Shown here piece by piece: positions 1 to 10,779 of a stretch of DNA of 64,000 nt. The stretch comes from Stratiolaelaps scimitus (Eukaryota > Arthropoda > Arachnida > Mesostigmata > Laelapidae), in NCBI GenBank assembly GCA_019614645.1, contig JABWDB010000004.1, forward strand, positions 18,786,001-18,850,000, in the 5' to 3' direction. Position 1 is the stretch's first letter. The number at the start of each line of letters is the position of its first letter. Below the pieces are notes generated by a model that saw nothing but the letters and a program-made list of their open reading frames with translations, did not search any database and had not been told where the DNA came from. Both the position numbers and the translations under genes were made by a program.

Positions 1-2111
1 ATACCTGACTCGGTGAGCTGTTGCAGGCTTACACTCTCTGTGTCTCCCTGTGGTAGAATTTTTTTTGCCACTACTCGTACTGTTAGTCCTACAGGATCAA
101 AGGGGATAGTGCTTATCTGACGCGCTCTTCATACTGACGATGTGATGAAGTTGGCCGAAATGTGCCCACAGTTAATCGGAACGCACATTGAAGTCTTCCT
201 GTGTCCTCGGGTCTAGGCTATTTTTTCATCATCGTCGATCCAAATCTGCCATGTGGTTATTGCGCGTTTATTCCATGCTAGCTCGCTGAGGAGCTCTCTG
301 TTTTTTGTAAATACCGCTTCTTGGTCCGTAACCGACCGCAATAGTATCGGGGTACAGGCGCAAGGGCTATGATCTAGCTGCCCTCTGCGTTCATCTTCCT
401 GGAACAACAGAATAACATAAACATTTTCGATTGCCTTCGACGATATCTCCGTTACATCTCTAACCCTATTGGACTTCATAGACGAAGCGGCAATTCAAGA
501 ACGGCTAAATTCATTATTAATTACGAGCACACGAAGCTTGTGGCCACACTTGGTTATGCAATGTAGTTTCGTCCCAACAAGCCATTATGGATGAGTGATG
601 TGTTCTGTTCATTTGCTTTCATTGTTGGAACCTTGTGATGACATTGTGTGGTTTCGGGATCATTAACCGAATAACTCTAAACCTTTGAATTAATCCGAGG
701 CGCGGGTTGGGGCAACCAAGACATGACTCATCATCGAGCCTTTTGCCCGATGTCCGTTTTATTGGACTCGGCCTAGAAAACTCGCATTGGTCACCGTTTC
801 AGTCTTTGGAGCGGAGGCGAACTGCTAAAGCCCTTCAGTCTATACACCTACTTCTGTGTGAGGTTCAAACTGCACCCAGATACGCGGCGCGGTTTGATGA
901 CGAAACTATGACAAAGAAAGCCAGAACGCGCAGCAGCACGAAGTGTTCGGTCATAGCCTTCCACGGTCATAGCCTTAACCTATTCTGCTGCTATAACAGG
1001 CTGTCCGACAGGTTGCTTTGGTTTTTCCATCTCGGCCCGCCATCGTTCAGCATCGACTACCAATGAGCGGGATGATATGCGAACCGTGGTAGCAGCGGGA
1101 GCGGACGCTAGTACGCAGAATGGTCTGTCGTAGCAGCCGCCGCCGCCGCCTAAGATCAGGCCTCAGAGTTCATTCTTGGGGGTTCGGTCCGTTCGACTGA
1201 TCGGGCTCACGCTTCTGTTGCAGCAACACCAAAACGAACCGGCAGAAGTGAGAGAGAGAGAGAGACTACTCGCTTGAATCGGCTCTCTTCTTCTTGTCAA
1301 ACTTCTTCTCATTGTATGGCGCAGGACTGTCTACGACTCTCTGTCTATGGTTTTCTCTATCTCTCTCTCTTTGTGTGTCCGCATGTGTGTGTGCACATCT
1401 GAAAGTATGCTCTGGCGGTACGAAGCGGGGTCGCGTCGGGGGCGCAGGGGGTTTGCTGTCGTCTGTGCCGCATTCCTGAACGACCGTTGCCGACTGCTCA
1501 GGCAGGTCTCTCTCTCTCTCTATCTCTCGCTCCTTCTTCGCCGTGGCGCGATAGATCTTGGGATTGCCCCACACTATATGCTAGCCGGACTCCTTCTTGG
1601 GATACGCGCCAAGAACGACTCGACTGTGCGCGGAGATCTTGGCGCGCTTTTTCTTAAAGGTCATGTCTTGAATGTTTTTCTTAAAGGCCGGCAAGGCCGG
1701 CAAGGCCGACCTCCGCAAGAGAGACGAGCCCGCCACAGCTTCGCCTCGTTTCGTCAAGATCCCAACATCGAGCCAGTGAGGCAGCAGGGCTAAGGTGGCG
1801 GGCTCATTCGTGCTCTTGCAGCAGCGTACGCCGCAGCAGCGGAAGATTTGCTCCCGTCGAAGATTTTCTCGCGGTTCTTTCTCCCGCTTTCTTCACTATA
1901 TACACGTTTGTGTATTTCTGAGTGTGCGTGTAAGCAAAGAGAAGCCTCCTCTTTCGCGGATTGCAAGCAGGTGGCCCGCTCCGCCATGGTTTCGTAAGGA
2001 TGTCTTGGCCATCTCGAGAGCGAGTGAGAGACGTCGTTGATCGAGGTGTTCTAAACTCGAAGCTGTCCGTCGGGTTGGTGTCAGTCGCCCTCAGACGAGC
2101 TCGCTGACAAC
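1..2111. other. 5' flank or 5' UTR region of the cnc gene; no supported gene
   Basis: No exon can be supported here. The first 700 bases are ordinary sequence. From about 1080 the region is GC-rich with GA/CT runs (1250-1265, 1354-1375, 1506-1530), a GT-rich stretch near 1372-1400, a short tandem repeat around 1686-1710 and AGC triplets near 1815-1840. Such composition is common in promoters and 5' leaders. The frame of the cnc start at 2112 is closed upstream by a stop at 2052-2054. Possible acceptor AGs at about 2083-2084 and 2093-2094 would let exons of a longer isoform, outside the window, splice in before 2112. Open frames here lack ATG starts or are low-complexity. Confidence 0.5.
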
Positions 2112-5100
2112 ATGTGTTCGCTCATCGCTGAGCAGATATGCCCGCTGAGGTTGCGGCAAAGTACTCAAGTGTCGGTCATCGTTCACACGAAGACAATGTT
2201 TAGGGGAATTCCCGCACGGGAGTGGAACTACTCGAAAAAGTGGTGGAAACGGAGAGCGCTCGATAAATTCTACTCATCCGGCGACGAAGTGTACTCATCG
2301 TCAAGTGATAGTGGTAGGTGGTGGAGACGTTCGTTCAGCTGTGCTTGCTTGCGTCGTGGCAACAACAACAACCGTTGGCGGATTGGCGCCTTACCGATAT
2401 GAACGCACATCGCGTTACAGACTGACGTCGTATTCTTCTGCGTCCAGACGATTGGATGATATTGAAATCGTCGGTCTTACTGGAAAGGTAGCACTGCTCG
2501 GCTGCGAAGTCACTTGTCTAACGGGTTGGAGCGTAAAATGCATGCTAACTAATGCCAAAAACCAGCTGGAATTTTGACGAATACTTATTATGTTATTTAT
2601 ATTTGCTTACAGAGTCCGAGAGTTTCCGAGGTGTACCGAACGGTGGTGCTGGCTGCGGCGACGGCACGTTCCCGAATGGCCGTCAGAGTCGATCTGTTTG
2701 CTCGTCCGCCGTTGCAGTGTGCAAGCAAAGTGAAGGCCAGGGCATTGGATACGCCGCTAGTGATACCGGCGTCTCTTCGATGTACTCGGATGAGTGTGAT
2801 GAGGTGAGCAGCGTACTTAGCCTCACTGATACTTTGTGCATTCATGCGAATTGAGTCATATGTCACATTACCCGCCGAGTTATAACCAGTGCGAATATAA
2901 TCTGTGAGGAAAGTTGTGATACGAGCTAGATGATCGTTAGTGAGCAAATTTCCTTGGTACCGTTCCGGGTCACCCAATTGCCTTTCTGTGGTATTACGGT
3001 CTATATTAAAAACACAATGCATGAGTAGGTCATACGGCCACTACAAGTGCGCTCTGGCAACTGTCTTTCTTCGCGACATCGAGTGGTCATTTATTTCTCT
3101 CTCTACATGTTAGCTTCGAAGCACTTCGAAGTTCGGGGACGACGCACTTCACAGCACGTTCATCAATTTGACGTGGCACTTCGCCACCTCAGTTACAATT
3201 GAACGCCACCAGCCTTCGGGTGAACAATGTGGCGTTCGAGATTAAGACGTCCCTTCCCCACAATGGGGGCAAGGGATCGTATTTGCCGGAATCAGCCAGC
3301 CTGAATAAAACCGCTTATAAAAATATTATCACAATTATTAACAGTCCACCTGTAAATTGGACGGTACTTAGTCCAAGTTACACAATAAAACATCGTTACA
3401 GCAAAATTTGATATTATAATAGTATTACAATTGAAATCCCAGTGCAATTTGCATCGGCTACACTACTTCTAGGGGGTAAAGCAGCTGAGCTGCTCGCTGG
3501 GTTACATATCCATTGGCAAACTTCACTGAATATGTTCTGATTGCCCCGTCTCGCCCAGCCCGACGATCCACCACCCGCACCAGATTCCACTTCACACGGG
3601 GCAGGTTGTCGTCTTTGAGCAAGCACACGTCGCCAACCTCGATTACCTTCGGCCTCCCCGCGTTGTTCATGTTCGCGGACCTCAGCTCCAACAGATATTC
3701 TCGATGCCAACGCACAGCCAAGGCCTTGAAGTAGCTGGTGCGCAGGGAGCGTGCTGCCCGCAGCTGGCCCGAGTGGGCCGAGTCCGTGCCTCCTTTAAGT
3801 CGGTCAAGCGGTACTGTGGCGCATAAGGCCGACTTCACTGGCCCTCCATGAATGAAGTGGGCAGGTGTGATAGCAGGCGGCACTTCGAAGTCACCTTCCA
3901 CGTACGTCAATGGCCGGTCGTTTACTACGGCCGCCAGCTCGCAGACAGTGGTTCGCAGTTCCTCAAAACTAACGAGACTGCGGCCAAGTGTCTTGAATAA
4001 GGCGCGCTTCACCGTACCAATTACCCTTTCATAGAAGCCACCGCGAAACGGCGCCTGGGGGCAGTTGAAGGTCCACCGTATCCTATGCACCGCCAGCAGT
4101 TCTTGAACGTCAGCGCCGCGCAATGAATTGAACAGTCTCTTGATATCGCTCGCTGCTTTGACAAATGAGCGTCCATTGTCGGAGATGAGCTGTGTGCAGC
4201 CCGGGTGTGTGGCCAAGAACCTTCGGAGAGCGAGGTGTGTGTGTGGCGTGGACATTGATGGCACCAGCTCGAGATGCACCGCCCGGACAGCAGCGCAGGT
4301 GAACAAGGCGACGTATGTTTTTGCAGTGCCTTCTCTGGAGCGAACAAAAAAGGGGCCACAGAAGTCGAGGCCTGTCGTGGCGAACGGCACAAGCAACGTG
4401 ACTCTCTCCTCCGGCAACGGTGCACGCACTTGATCTGCACTTGCTCCTTGGGCTCGTCGGCAGATTACACATCGATGAAGCAATTTCTTTATCACCTGTC
4501 TACCACGAGTAATCCAATAACGACGGCGGATCGAAGACAAGACGAGGCCGGTGCCGAAATGCGCATTAGTTCGGTGGTGGTGCAGCACGAGCAGTTGGGC
4601 CAGGCGGCTGTCTCCCGGTAGCACAATTGGGTGTGCCTCATCATAAGAGTAGTGCGGCCCACGCGTCAGTCGGGTCCGCGCACGTAGCAGGCCACAATCG
4701 TCTATGAATAGGCGGAAGGCAGCAAGCTTTGAGTTGCCTCTCGGGCGTTCGTCGGCTCTGGCGGCAGCGCACTCCTCGGAGAAGTGAGTAGCCTGCGTCC
4801 ACCGCACGATCAGCTGTTCGGCAGCCAGACGTAGTTCCGCATCAGTTTGCAGGGGCAGTCGACGGCAACGCTGAACGAATTTGAGCACATCGGCAACCGT
4901 GCGGATGGCCCCCTCCCAGCTACCGAATCTGTTTAGGTCTATAACGGTGGAGGTCAGTACGACGGGGAGCACTGTGACACGACGTTCACTGGCGACCAAG
5001 TGGTCCTCGGCGTGATCAGCTGGCCCAACAAATTTGTTCGGACGATCACCAACCGGCACATTTAACCAGGCCGGGCCCGACCACCACTCAACGCGCGCGC

Positions 5101-8100
5101 TGAGGTCAGACACAGTTACACCCCTGGTGGCCACATCTGCAATGTTATTTACCCCAGGCACATGAGACCACTCACTGGGGGCTGACCCCCCTTGTATTTC
5201 GCTAACTCGATTGCACACGAACTGCTTCCACCGAGTCGGTGATTCCGCCGTGCACCAGTAATACGTAGTCATGGAGTCAGTATAATGGAACACACGGTCA
5301 AACTTTATCATGAGCCGCTTCTCCACAAACACGCGCAAACGCACCGTTAACACCGCTGCCATTAGTTCCAAACGGGGCAAAGTTAAGGGTTTCTTTGGGG
5401 CCAACCGAGATTTGGCCATCAGCAGGGAGGACTCACTACCACCATCGTCGTACACACACTGTATGTAGGCAACCGCCGAATAGGCCACTACCGATGCGTC
5501 ACCAAATACATGTAAATTGTAGGACACCACACGCTTGCCCGCAACACCGTATTGCCGAGGTATACATACACTCTCCAAATCCCTGAGCTCCGCCGACCAC
5601 TTGCGAAAGTCTTCGAGCACAGCACCTGAGACGACGTCATTCCAGCCTAGTGAGGCGGTCCATAGTTGCTGGATAATCCGCTTGCCACGCAATGTGTATG
5701 GGATCAGCCACCCCAGTGGATCGAACACGGAGGCAACAAACCGTAAGACTAACCGCTTTGTGATCCGTGATATCGCTGCTGCTTCGTCGGCGAGTGCTGT
5801 CAGCTGTACTCGGAATTGATCACTTGTAGGAGACCAGATCACTCCCAGCACTTTGAGCAGACTCCCCTCGTTGAAACATGCGTCAGCTGAGCCGAGGCCA
5901 TGGTCAGTTAGGTGTCGGGCGACCGCTGCAGAGCTAGTCTTCCATTTAGCGAGCTGCATCCCTGCAGAGGAGAACCACGGAACGACAGTGTCGATGAATG
6001 CGGCAGCTTCTGCTTCGCTCGAAAAACTACATAACATGTCGTCGTGGTACAGTCGCTGCGGAAGGTGGTGTTCGTTGGTAGGGTCTTTCCGACTGAACAG
6101 GTGTCGCAGAGTCGCAGCCAGTAGGTATCCACTAGGCGCTGCACCCCAAGTTACCCGATTCATCTGGAAGCAGCGGACCTTCGCGTCGTTCGGCCCCTGC
6201 CACAGATATCGAAACAGCTGGCAGTCGTCCCTATTCAACCGCAGCGTCATATAAGCTCGCGCGATGTCGGCAGACAAGGCAACTCTGTGCAAGCGAAAGT
6301 TTAGCAACAGCGTCACCAAGTCAGGGTTTACGTTTGGACCAACCAGCAGATTCGCATTCAGTGAGGATTGGCCCTTCGCTGCTGAAGAGCAGTCGAACAC
6401 AATTCGCCATTTCTCGGTTCCGTTCAACTGCGTGATTACTTGGTGGTGTGGCATGTAGTAGGTGCCATCACAACTTCCCGGCGCCGAACTCTCGAAGTCG
6501 ATTACCTCTTCCGCATAGCCATCGCGGACAAAGGACATGATCTCGGCATCATATCGGGCAAAGGCTGCTGGGGTCCGTGCAAGAGATCGGCACTTGGATG
6601 CGAGACGTCGGTATGCGGTATCCAGGTTGTTAGCAAGTTGCTTGATCGACGGGTTCTTTGGCATGGCGACGGTATATCCTGTGCCATCGCAAGTCAGGCC
6701 GTCCTTGAATTGTCTTACTGTTTCGATGTCATCAGCGGACTGCGTCGACTCCACACACTTCTCGATTCCAATGGCGTCGAGCTCCCATAGTCGCTGGACG
6801 TCACGGGCAGGGGCTGAGAGCGAGGCAGCGCAACACACCGGATGAACACAGGAGAGTTCGACTCTGGTTAAGGGATTCGCCACCGCACCCCCGATCAGCC
6901 ATCCGAGTTTCGAGTCTGTAGCCACGATATCGCTGGTCACCAACTCGGGTGCCGCTCGATTTACGATGCCATAGTACTGGTCCATACCGAGCAGCACTGC
7001 GGGGGCGTCGGTAGGCAGTCCATCATAGAAACCCTGGTCGGCCAGTGGATGACGCCGACCGAAGGCTTGAATCGCTTGAAGTGTATGGGGGGGGCAGTCA
7101 TTAGCTGGACTTGCTTCGAAGTCATAGGCGTAGACCGCTACATCCATTCTGACCTTATCGTTATGGCAGCTGGCCAGGCGGATACGGTATCGCTGAGCGG
7201 TGATGGTCCGGGCGTCCGCGAAGCCCTGAACTCTTAGGTCCACCTTGCTGAGAGGACGTGTGCCAGGAAGCTTCTGAATAAGAGACGGATGCGCAAAACT
7301 GAGGTTGCTACCCGGGTCTAAGAAGATCCTGACTGGCAGGCGCTTACCACCATGCACGACGTGAGCTGCCGCAGTCATTAGTATAGAGGATGACAGCACC
7401 GATGGTGCTGATGTAACGGTAACGCCAGAAGTGGTGGCCTCCGCGAGCCCATCTCGCTGATGCATGGAAGTATAATGGCGGTCACTCTGGCACACCAAGC
7501 ACGCCTTCATCACACCGGGGCAGCGTTCGCCCTCGCCATGACGAGGTCGGAAGCATGTATGGCAACGGTTGAGCTGGTCCAGAATTCGGCGGCGCTCCTG
7601 ATGACTAACGTTGCTTGAACAACGCGACGGGCTGTGCGATCTATCCTTGCAGAAGAAGCATGGCTTCTTACGAGACTGGACAGCGGGGGCTGCAACCGTG
7701 GTCGTTGCGGCAAAGTGCGGGGGCTGCCGCGGCGGGTTGTGGGTAGGTCGATCTTCGCGTCGATGCTGCGGCTGCTGTTGCTGACCGGGTGGGCGATAAC
7801 GTTGCCAATGGTCGCTGCGTGTAGACGATGCTGGAGGCGGCGGCGGGTCTTGGCGACTTGGACGTTTGAGCTGGTACAAATGTTCAGCCTGCTTCTTGAG
7901 GTCGGTGTACTGGCGGAACATTGTTCGGTCACCAGAGAAAACGTCGGGCGACATATTAAGTGTTGCAGGCGGCGGTAGGCACGTAATACTAGGTCCCTTA
8001 TGTGACTGGGTGGAAGAGCCGGCGTTGGGTGGCCAACTAAAGGCTGCGCTGCTGCTGGTTGATGCGGACGTCACGCCAGTCACGGTTGGAAGGCGGGCTT

Positions 8101-10290
8101 GAACATCAGCAAGCAAGTGTTCCACAAATATGCAACAATCGGCGGCTGCTACTCGGTATTCTTCGGCTTCATCCAACTCTGCATCCAGGTTGTCATCGTT
8201 GAAATCAGGATGGTGTACGATGAGATGATCGGCCTCCCGGATATTCTCTGATGATCGCTGGATGCTCGACAACAGCTCGGATAGCTCGGTTGTGGTATCT
8301 GCTGTTGCTTGCGTGAATTCTCTCGCCTTCGCAATAGTCGAGTTGAGATGTTTCCGTTGTCTTGTGCGTTGGCCTCGAAGTACGCTGAGCTTTGTAGTGC
8401 TGCTGGCGGGTTTGGTCGTGGCTGCAGAAGAGCCCGTCGGCACGTTACGCCCCGATGGCGGGGTGTGATCGATGGGCATGTTGGTTGGGTTGAGGCACGA
8501 ACACTTATAGTATCCTAAGACGAAGTCGCAATGTCACTTACAGTGCGTTGGAGGGAGACCGACCGCAGCTTACAGGCGAGTGGACAAGGACCGGTGATCG
8601 TATAGTTTTATCCAGGTCACGGCACCAGACTGTGAGGAAAGTTGTGATACGAGCTAGTTGATCGTTAGTGAGCAAATTTCCTTGGTACCGTTCCGGGTCA
8701 CCCAATTGCCTTTCTGTGGTATTACGGTCTATATTAAAAACACAATGCATGAGTAGGTCATACGGCCACTACAAGTGCGCTCTGGCAACTGTCTTTCTTC
8801 GCGACATCGAGTGGTCATTTATTTCTCTCTCTACATGTTAGCTTCGAAGCACTTCGAAGTTCGGGGACGACGCACTTCACAGCACGTTCATCAATTTGAC
8901 GTGGCACTTCGCCACCTCAGTTACAATTGAACGCCACCAGCCTTCGGGTGAACAATGTGGCGTTCGAGATTAAGACGTCCCTTCCCCACAATGGGGGCAA
9001 GGGATCGTATTTGCCGGAATCAGCCAGCCTGAATAAAACCGCTTATAAAAATATTATCACAATTATTAACATAATCGATTGTTTTCTCTAACACCTAATT
9101 ACGATATGATGTTATTATGGCACATTATCCCGTTGTAGGGCCGATGTTACTTTATGGGACGGGTCAACTAAGCGTCGGTCTGTTTGCCGGTGTCAGTGTG
9201 TTTTTACTGGTGCCTTCCCCCGATCGTTGATTAACTGTTGTAATTATTATTGTTGTGGTGGTCATTCTTACAGGAATGGATGGACGGAGCGAGTGAGACT
9301 TCACACGAACACGAACAGCTCGTTGCTGGTGACGGTGAGCTCAACTACCACTCGAACTCGTCGTCAGCCTCGTCCTCCATGTCGTTCGGATCCGGCTCGG
9401 CTGGAACCTCGGACGGCTGCTGTACGGTCCCACAGAAGAAGTACAAGTTCTTCGGACGCAAGCCGTTCCCAAGCGGCAATGAGATCAATCGTGCACGAAG
9501 TCACGATGACGCCCACGTTGTCCCACAGCCACACAAGATCGACATGCCACCAGAGCTGCAGATTCATGGACAGACGCTGCAGGATGTCCAGCACAATCAT
9601 TCGTACAGTGTGCCGAGCGAGGTGGGATTGCTCGCGCCCGTCTACAATGTTCAGGAGCTGGGCGTCACTGACGTGGCCGACTCGAAGCAGATGCCGAACT
9701 TTAAGCCGAAGGTGGCCTCGAACGACACCTCGGTGGCCAGCTCGTCCGCATCGTCATCGTCGTCTGACAACGCCACGATGGGCTACGGCGCCGACGACGG
9801 CTCGATCAACGGACCGGTGACGTCGTCTCGGGACGAGCGCCGTGCACGCGAACTCGGTATTCCTATTCCGACGGAGGAGATCGTTCGCCTTTCGATCGAC
9901 GAATTCAATGAGCGTCTAACCCGCTACGAGCTGTCCGATGATCAGCTCGCGCTGATCCGCGACATTCGCCGCCGTGGCAAGAACAAGGTGGCCGCACAGA
10001 ACTGCCGCAAACGCAAGCTCGACCAAATCTCGACGCTGCAGTTCGACGTTGACCGCCTGCGGGAGACGCGACGCGCCCTTGAGGCCGAACACGAGCAGCT
10101 TCGGCGGCTCGAGGGCATTGCCGATATGCGCCTCCGTCAGTTGACCGACCTGGTCAGCATGGCCGAGAGGCAAGGCACTGTGAACAGGAACGGCCAGGTG
10201 AATTCGGCGACACTTTGCGGCCAAACGGTTGTCCGGCCAACGGCCGATACTGGGGCAATACCCAAGCACTCCGCAAGCCTTAAGCTATGA
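2112..10290 (+). CDS. cnc: Cap'n'collar (CNC) bZIP transcription factor, Nrf/cnc family, short form
   Basis: Nuclear bZIP activator of the Nrf1/Nrf2/cnc family, which binds antioxidant-response elements as a heterodimer with small Maf. Coding exons: 2112-2313, 2613-2803, 9274-10290 (469 residues). Junction phases agree: one base carries over the first intron and the second is phase 0. Exon 2 ends in a Ser/Asp-rich motif ([12 protein letters not shown]) and continues into EWMDG. The CNC domain lies at about residues 315-358, the basic region with the family signature [20 protein letters not shown] at about 360-382, and a leucine zipper follows to about 420. No Keap1-binding DLG/ETGE motif and no N-terminal ER anchor are present, so this is a short, CncA-like form, or longer isoforms start outside the window. 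The ATG at 2112 sits in an acceptable ACAAC context. Intron 2 (2804-9273) is almost entirely one retrotransposon. The family is certain; the start is less so. Confidence 0.9.
2898..2902. repeat. Target-site duplication, left copy (TAATC)
   Basis: TAATC directly precedes the left LTR and recurs at 9072-9076 directly after the right LTR. A 5-bp duplication is usual for BEL/Pao integrases and fixes both element boundaries. Confidence 0.93.
2903..3343 (-). repeat. 3' LTR of the BEL/Pao element
   Basis: 441 bp, TG...CA ends, direct repeat of 8631-9071 with one visible substitution. Because the element reads on the minus strand, this is its 3' LTR. No strong polypurine tract is obvious in the minus-strand sequence just upstream (around 3344-3365). 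Confidence 0.95.
3458..8479 (-). CDS. BEL/Pao Gag-Pol polyprotein, uninterrupted, with Gag region apparently shortened
   Basis: A 1673-residue frame without stops, starting at a true ATG (8479). In order: an N-terminal coiled or charged region; a Pro/Gln-rich linker; three CCHC-like zinc knuckles at about 272-340 (first is [14 protein letters not shown]); a retropepsin-like A17 protease at about 380-400 whose active site reads LDPGS rather than the usual D-S/T-G; reverse transcriptase with YHDD at about 811; RNase H with the usual acidic residues (GDAS, LPRLELM, YTDS); an integrase with an HHCC zinc site and DDE residues at about 1371, 1433 and 1482. Around residue 190 the sequence jumps from [11 protein letters not shown] to [12 protein letters not shown]. 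In family members as I recall them, about 100 or more residues of the DUF1759-type Gag domain lie here, so an in-frame internal deletion is likely. Pol looks intact, but Gag and protease function are doubtful. Confidence 0.93.
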   Translation of the reverse strand: MPIDHTPPSGRNVPTGSSAATTKPASSTTKLSVLRGQRTRQRKHLNSTIAKAREFTQATADTTTELSELLSSIQRSSENIREADHLIVHHPDFNDDNLDAELDEAEEYRVAAADCCIFVEHLLADVQARLPTVTGVTSASTSSSAAFSWPPNAGSSTQSHKGPSITCLPPPATLNMSPDVFSGDRTMFRQYTDLKKQAEHLYQLKRPSRQDPPPPPASSTRSDHWQRYRPPGQQQQPQHRREDRPTHNPPRQPPHFAATTTVAAPAVQSRKKPCFFCKDRSHSPSRCSSNVSHQERRRILDQLNRCHTCFRPRHGEGERCPGVMKACLVCQSDRHYTSMHQRDGLAEATTSGVTVTSAPSVLSSSILMTAAAHVVHGGKRLPVRIFLDPGSNLSFAHPSLIQKLPGTRPLSKVDLRVQGFADARTITAQRYRIRLASCHNDKVRMDVAVYAYDFEASPANDCPPHTLQAIQAFGRRHPLADQGFYDGLPTDAPAVLLGMDQYYGIVNRAAPELVTSDIVATDSKLGWLIGGAVANPLTRVELSCVHPVCCAASLSAPARDVQRLWELDAIGIEKCVESTQSADDIETVRQFKDGLTCDGTGYTVAMPKNPSIKQLANNLDTAYRRLASKCRSLARTPAAFARYDAEIMSFVRDGYAEEVIDFESSAPGSCDGTYYMPHHQVITQLNGTEKWRIVFDCSSAAKGQSSLNANLLVGPNVNPDLVTLLLNFRLHRVALSADIARAYMTLRLNRDDCQLFRYLWQGPNDAKVRCFQMNRVTWGAAPSGYLLAATLRHLFSRKDPTNEHHLPQRLYHDDMLCSFSSEAEAAAFIDTVVPWFSSAGMQLAKWKTSSAAVARHLTDHGLGSADACFNEGSLLKVLGVIWSPTSDQFRVQLTALADEAAAISRITKRLVLRFVASVFDPLGWLIPYTLRGKRIIQQLWTASLGWNDVVSGAVLEDFRKWSAELRDLESVCIPRQYGVAGKRVVSYNLHVFGDASVVAYSAVAYIQCVYDDGGSESSLLMAKSRLAPKKPLTLPRLELMAAVLTVRLRVFVEKRLMIKFDRVFHYTDSMTTYYWCTAESPTRWKQFVCNRVSEIQGGSAPSEWSHVPGVNNIADVATRGVTVSDLSARVEWWSGPAWLNVPVGDRPNKFVGPADHAEDHLVASERRVTVLPVVLTSTVIDLNRFGSWEGAIRTVADVLKFVQRCRRLPLQTDAELRLAAEQLIVRWTQATHFSEECAAARADERPRGNSKLAAFRLFIDDCGLLRARTRLTRGPHYSYDEAHPIVLPGDSRLAQLLVLHHHRTNAHFGTGLVLSSIRRRYWITRGRQVIKKLLHRCVICRRAQGASADQVRAPLPEERVTLLVPFATTGLDFCGPFFVRSREGTAKTYVALFTCAAVRAVHLELVPSMSTPHTHLALRRFLATHPGCTQLISDNGRSFVKAASDIKRLFNSLRGADVQELLAVHRIRWTFNCPQAPFRGGFYERVIGTVKRALFKTLGRSLVSFEELRTTVCELAAVVNDRPLTYVEGDFEVPPAITPAHFIHGGPVKSALCATVPLDRLKGGTDSAHSGQLRAARSLRTSYFKALAVRWHREYLLELRSANMNNAGRPKVIEVGDVCLLKDDNLPRVKWNLVRVVDRRAGRDGAIRTYSVKFANGYVTQRAAQLLYPLEVV
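8615..8627 (-). promoter_or_regulatory. Primer-binding site, probably for tRNA-His
   Basis: The plus-strand sequence GGTCACGGCACCA ends 3 bp from the 5' LTR. It is what the 3' end of an animal tRNA-His including CCA should look like, from memory of insect tRNA-His, so the element's minus-strand RNA is complementary to that tRNA. The 13 bases match well; the assignment of tRNA identity is inference. Confidence 0.65.
8631..9071 (-). repeat. 5' LTR of the BEL/Pao element
   Basis: 441 bp, direct repeat of 2903-3343. In element orientation it begins TGTTAATAATTGTG and ends CCTCACA. It is followed on the plus strand by the TAATC target copy at 9072-9076, and cnc intron sequence resumes there. Confidence 0.95.
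9072..9076. repeat. Target-site duplication, right copy (TAATC)
   Basis: Matches 2898-2902 exactly and abuts the LTR end. Confidence 0.93.
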
Positions 10291-10735
10291 ATGAACGCGT
10301 GACTGTGGCCTTCAATCGATTCACCTCGCGAGAGAATCCGCTTTCTTGCCCCGCCCGGGATCATTGTGCATCTGTAAATAGTTTAGTGTCCTGTTGTTTG
10401 TACGACGAAACGATTATTGCTTCTCCCATCAATCAGCCGAATTAGCGGGCCACGTCTGGGAGTAATGTGCCGACCAGAGCGTGCATTTCTATGTGCATGA
10501 GTGAGAGTGAGAGAGAGAATGCGAGTGGATGGGGATACCAGGGTGTTTGTTTTTGGCTGTGAATAGTGGTGAGTCGTTGGGGATAGGGGAAGCAACAGAT
10601 CTATATCTTCATTTCATTACATTGTAAATGGTATTGTGTATGCATTACGGGGAACATAGAGCCCGGAAAGAACGGGCACTCGATACAATATACATACACA
10701 CGTAGGAAAAAGGACAACGATACGCAAATAAAAAA

Positions 10736-10779
<44 letters not shown>

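Larger units (their letters stand above)
2903..9071 (-). mobile_element. Full-length BEL/Pao LTR retrotransposon inside cnc intron 2
   Basis: A 6169-bp element on the minus strand, antisense to cnc. It has two 441-bp LTRs, a tRNA primer-binding site 3 bp inside the 5' LTR, one long Gag-Pol frame (3458-8479) and a flanking TAATC duplication. The LTRs show one difference by eye (left CTAGATGATC against right CTAGTTGATC), so the insertion is recent. Removing the element plus one target copy leaves a cnc intron of only about 296 bp, so nearly all of the intron is this insertion. Domain order protease, reverse transcriptase/RNase H, integrase, with a single frame, fits BEL/Pao rather than Gypsy or Copia. 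Confidence 0.95.

Noticed and set aside
1347..1793. 148-codon plus frame and overlapping minus frame in the cnc flank
   Set aside because: Driven by CT/GA and GT repeats; no domain or splice logic.
3414..3710. Many other open frames inside 3400-8500 on both strands
   Set aside because: They are shadows of the single BEL/Pao Gag-Pol frame.
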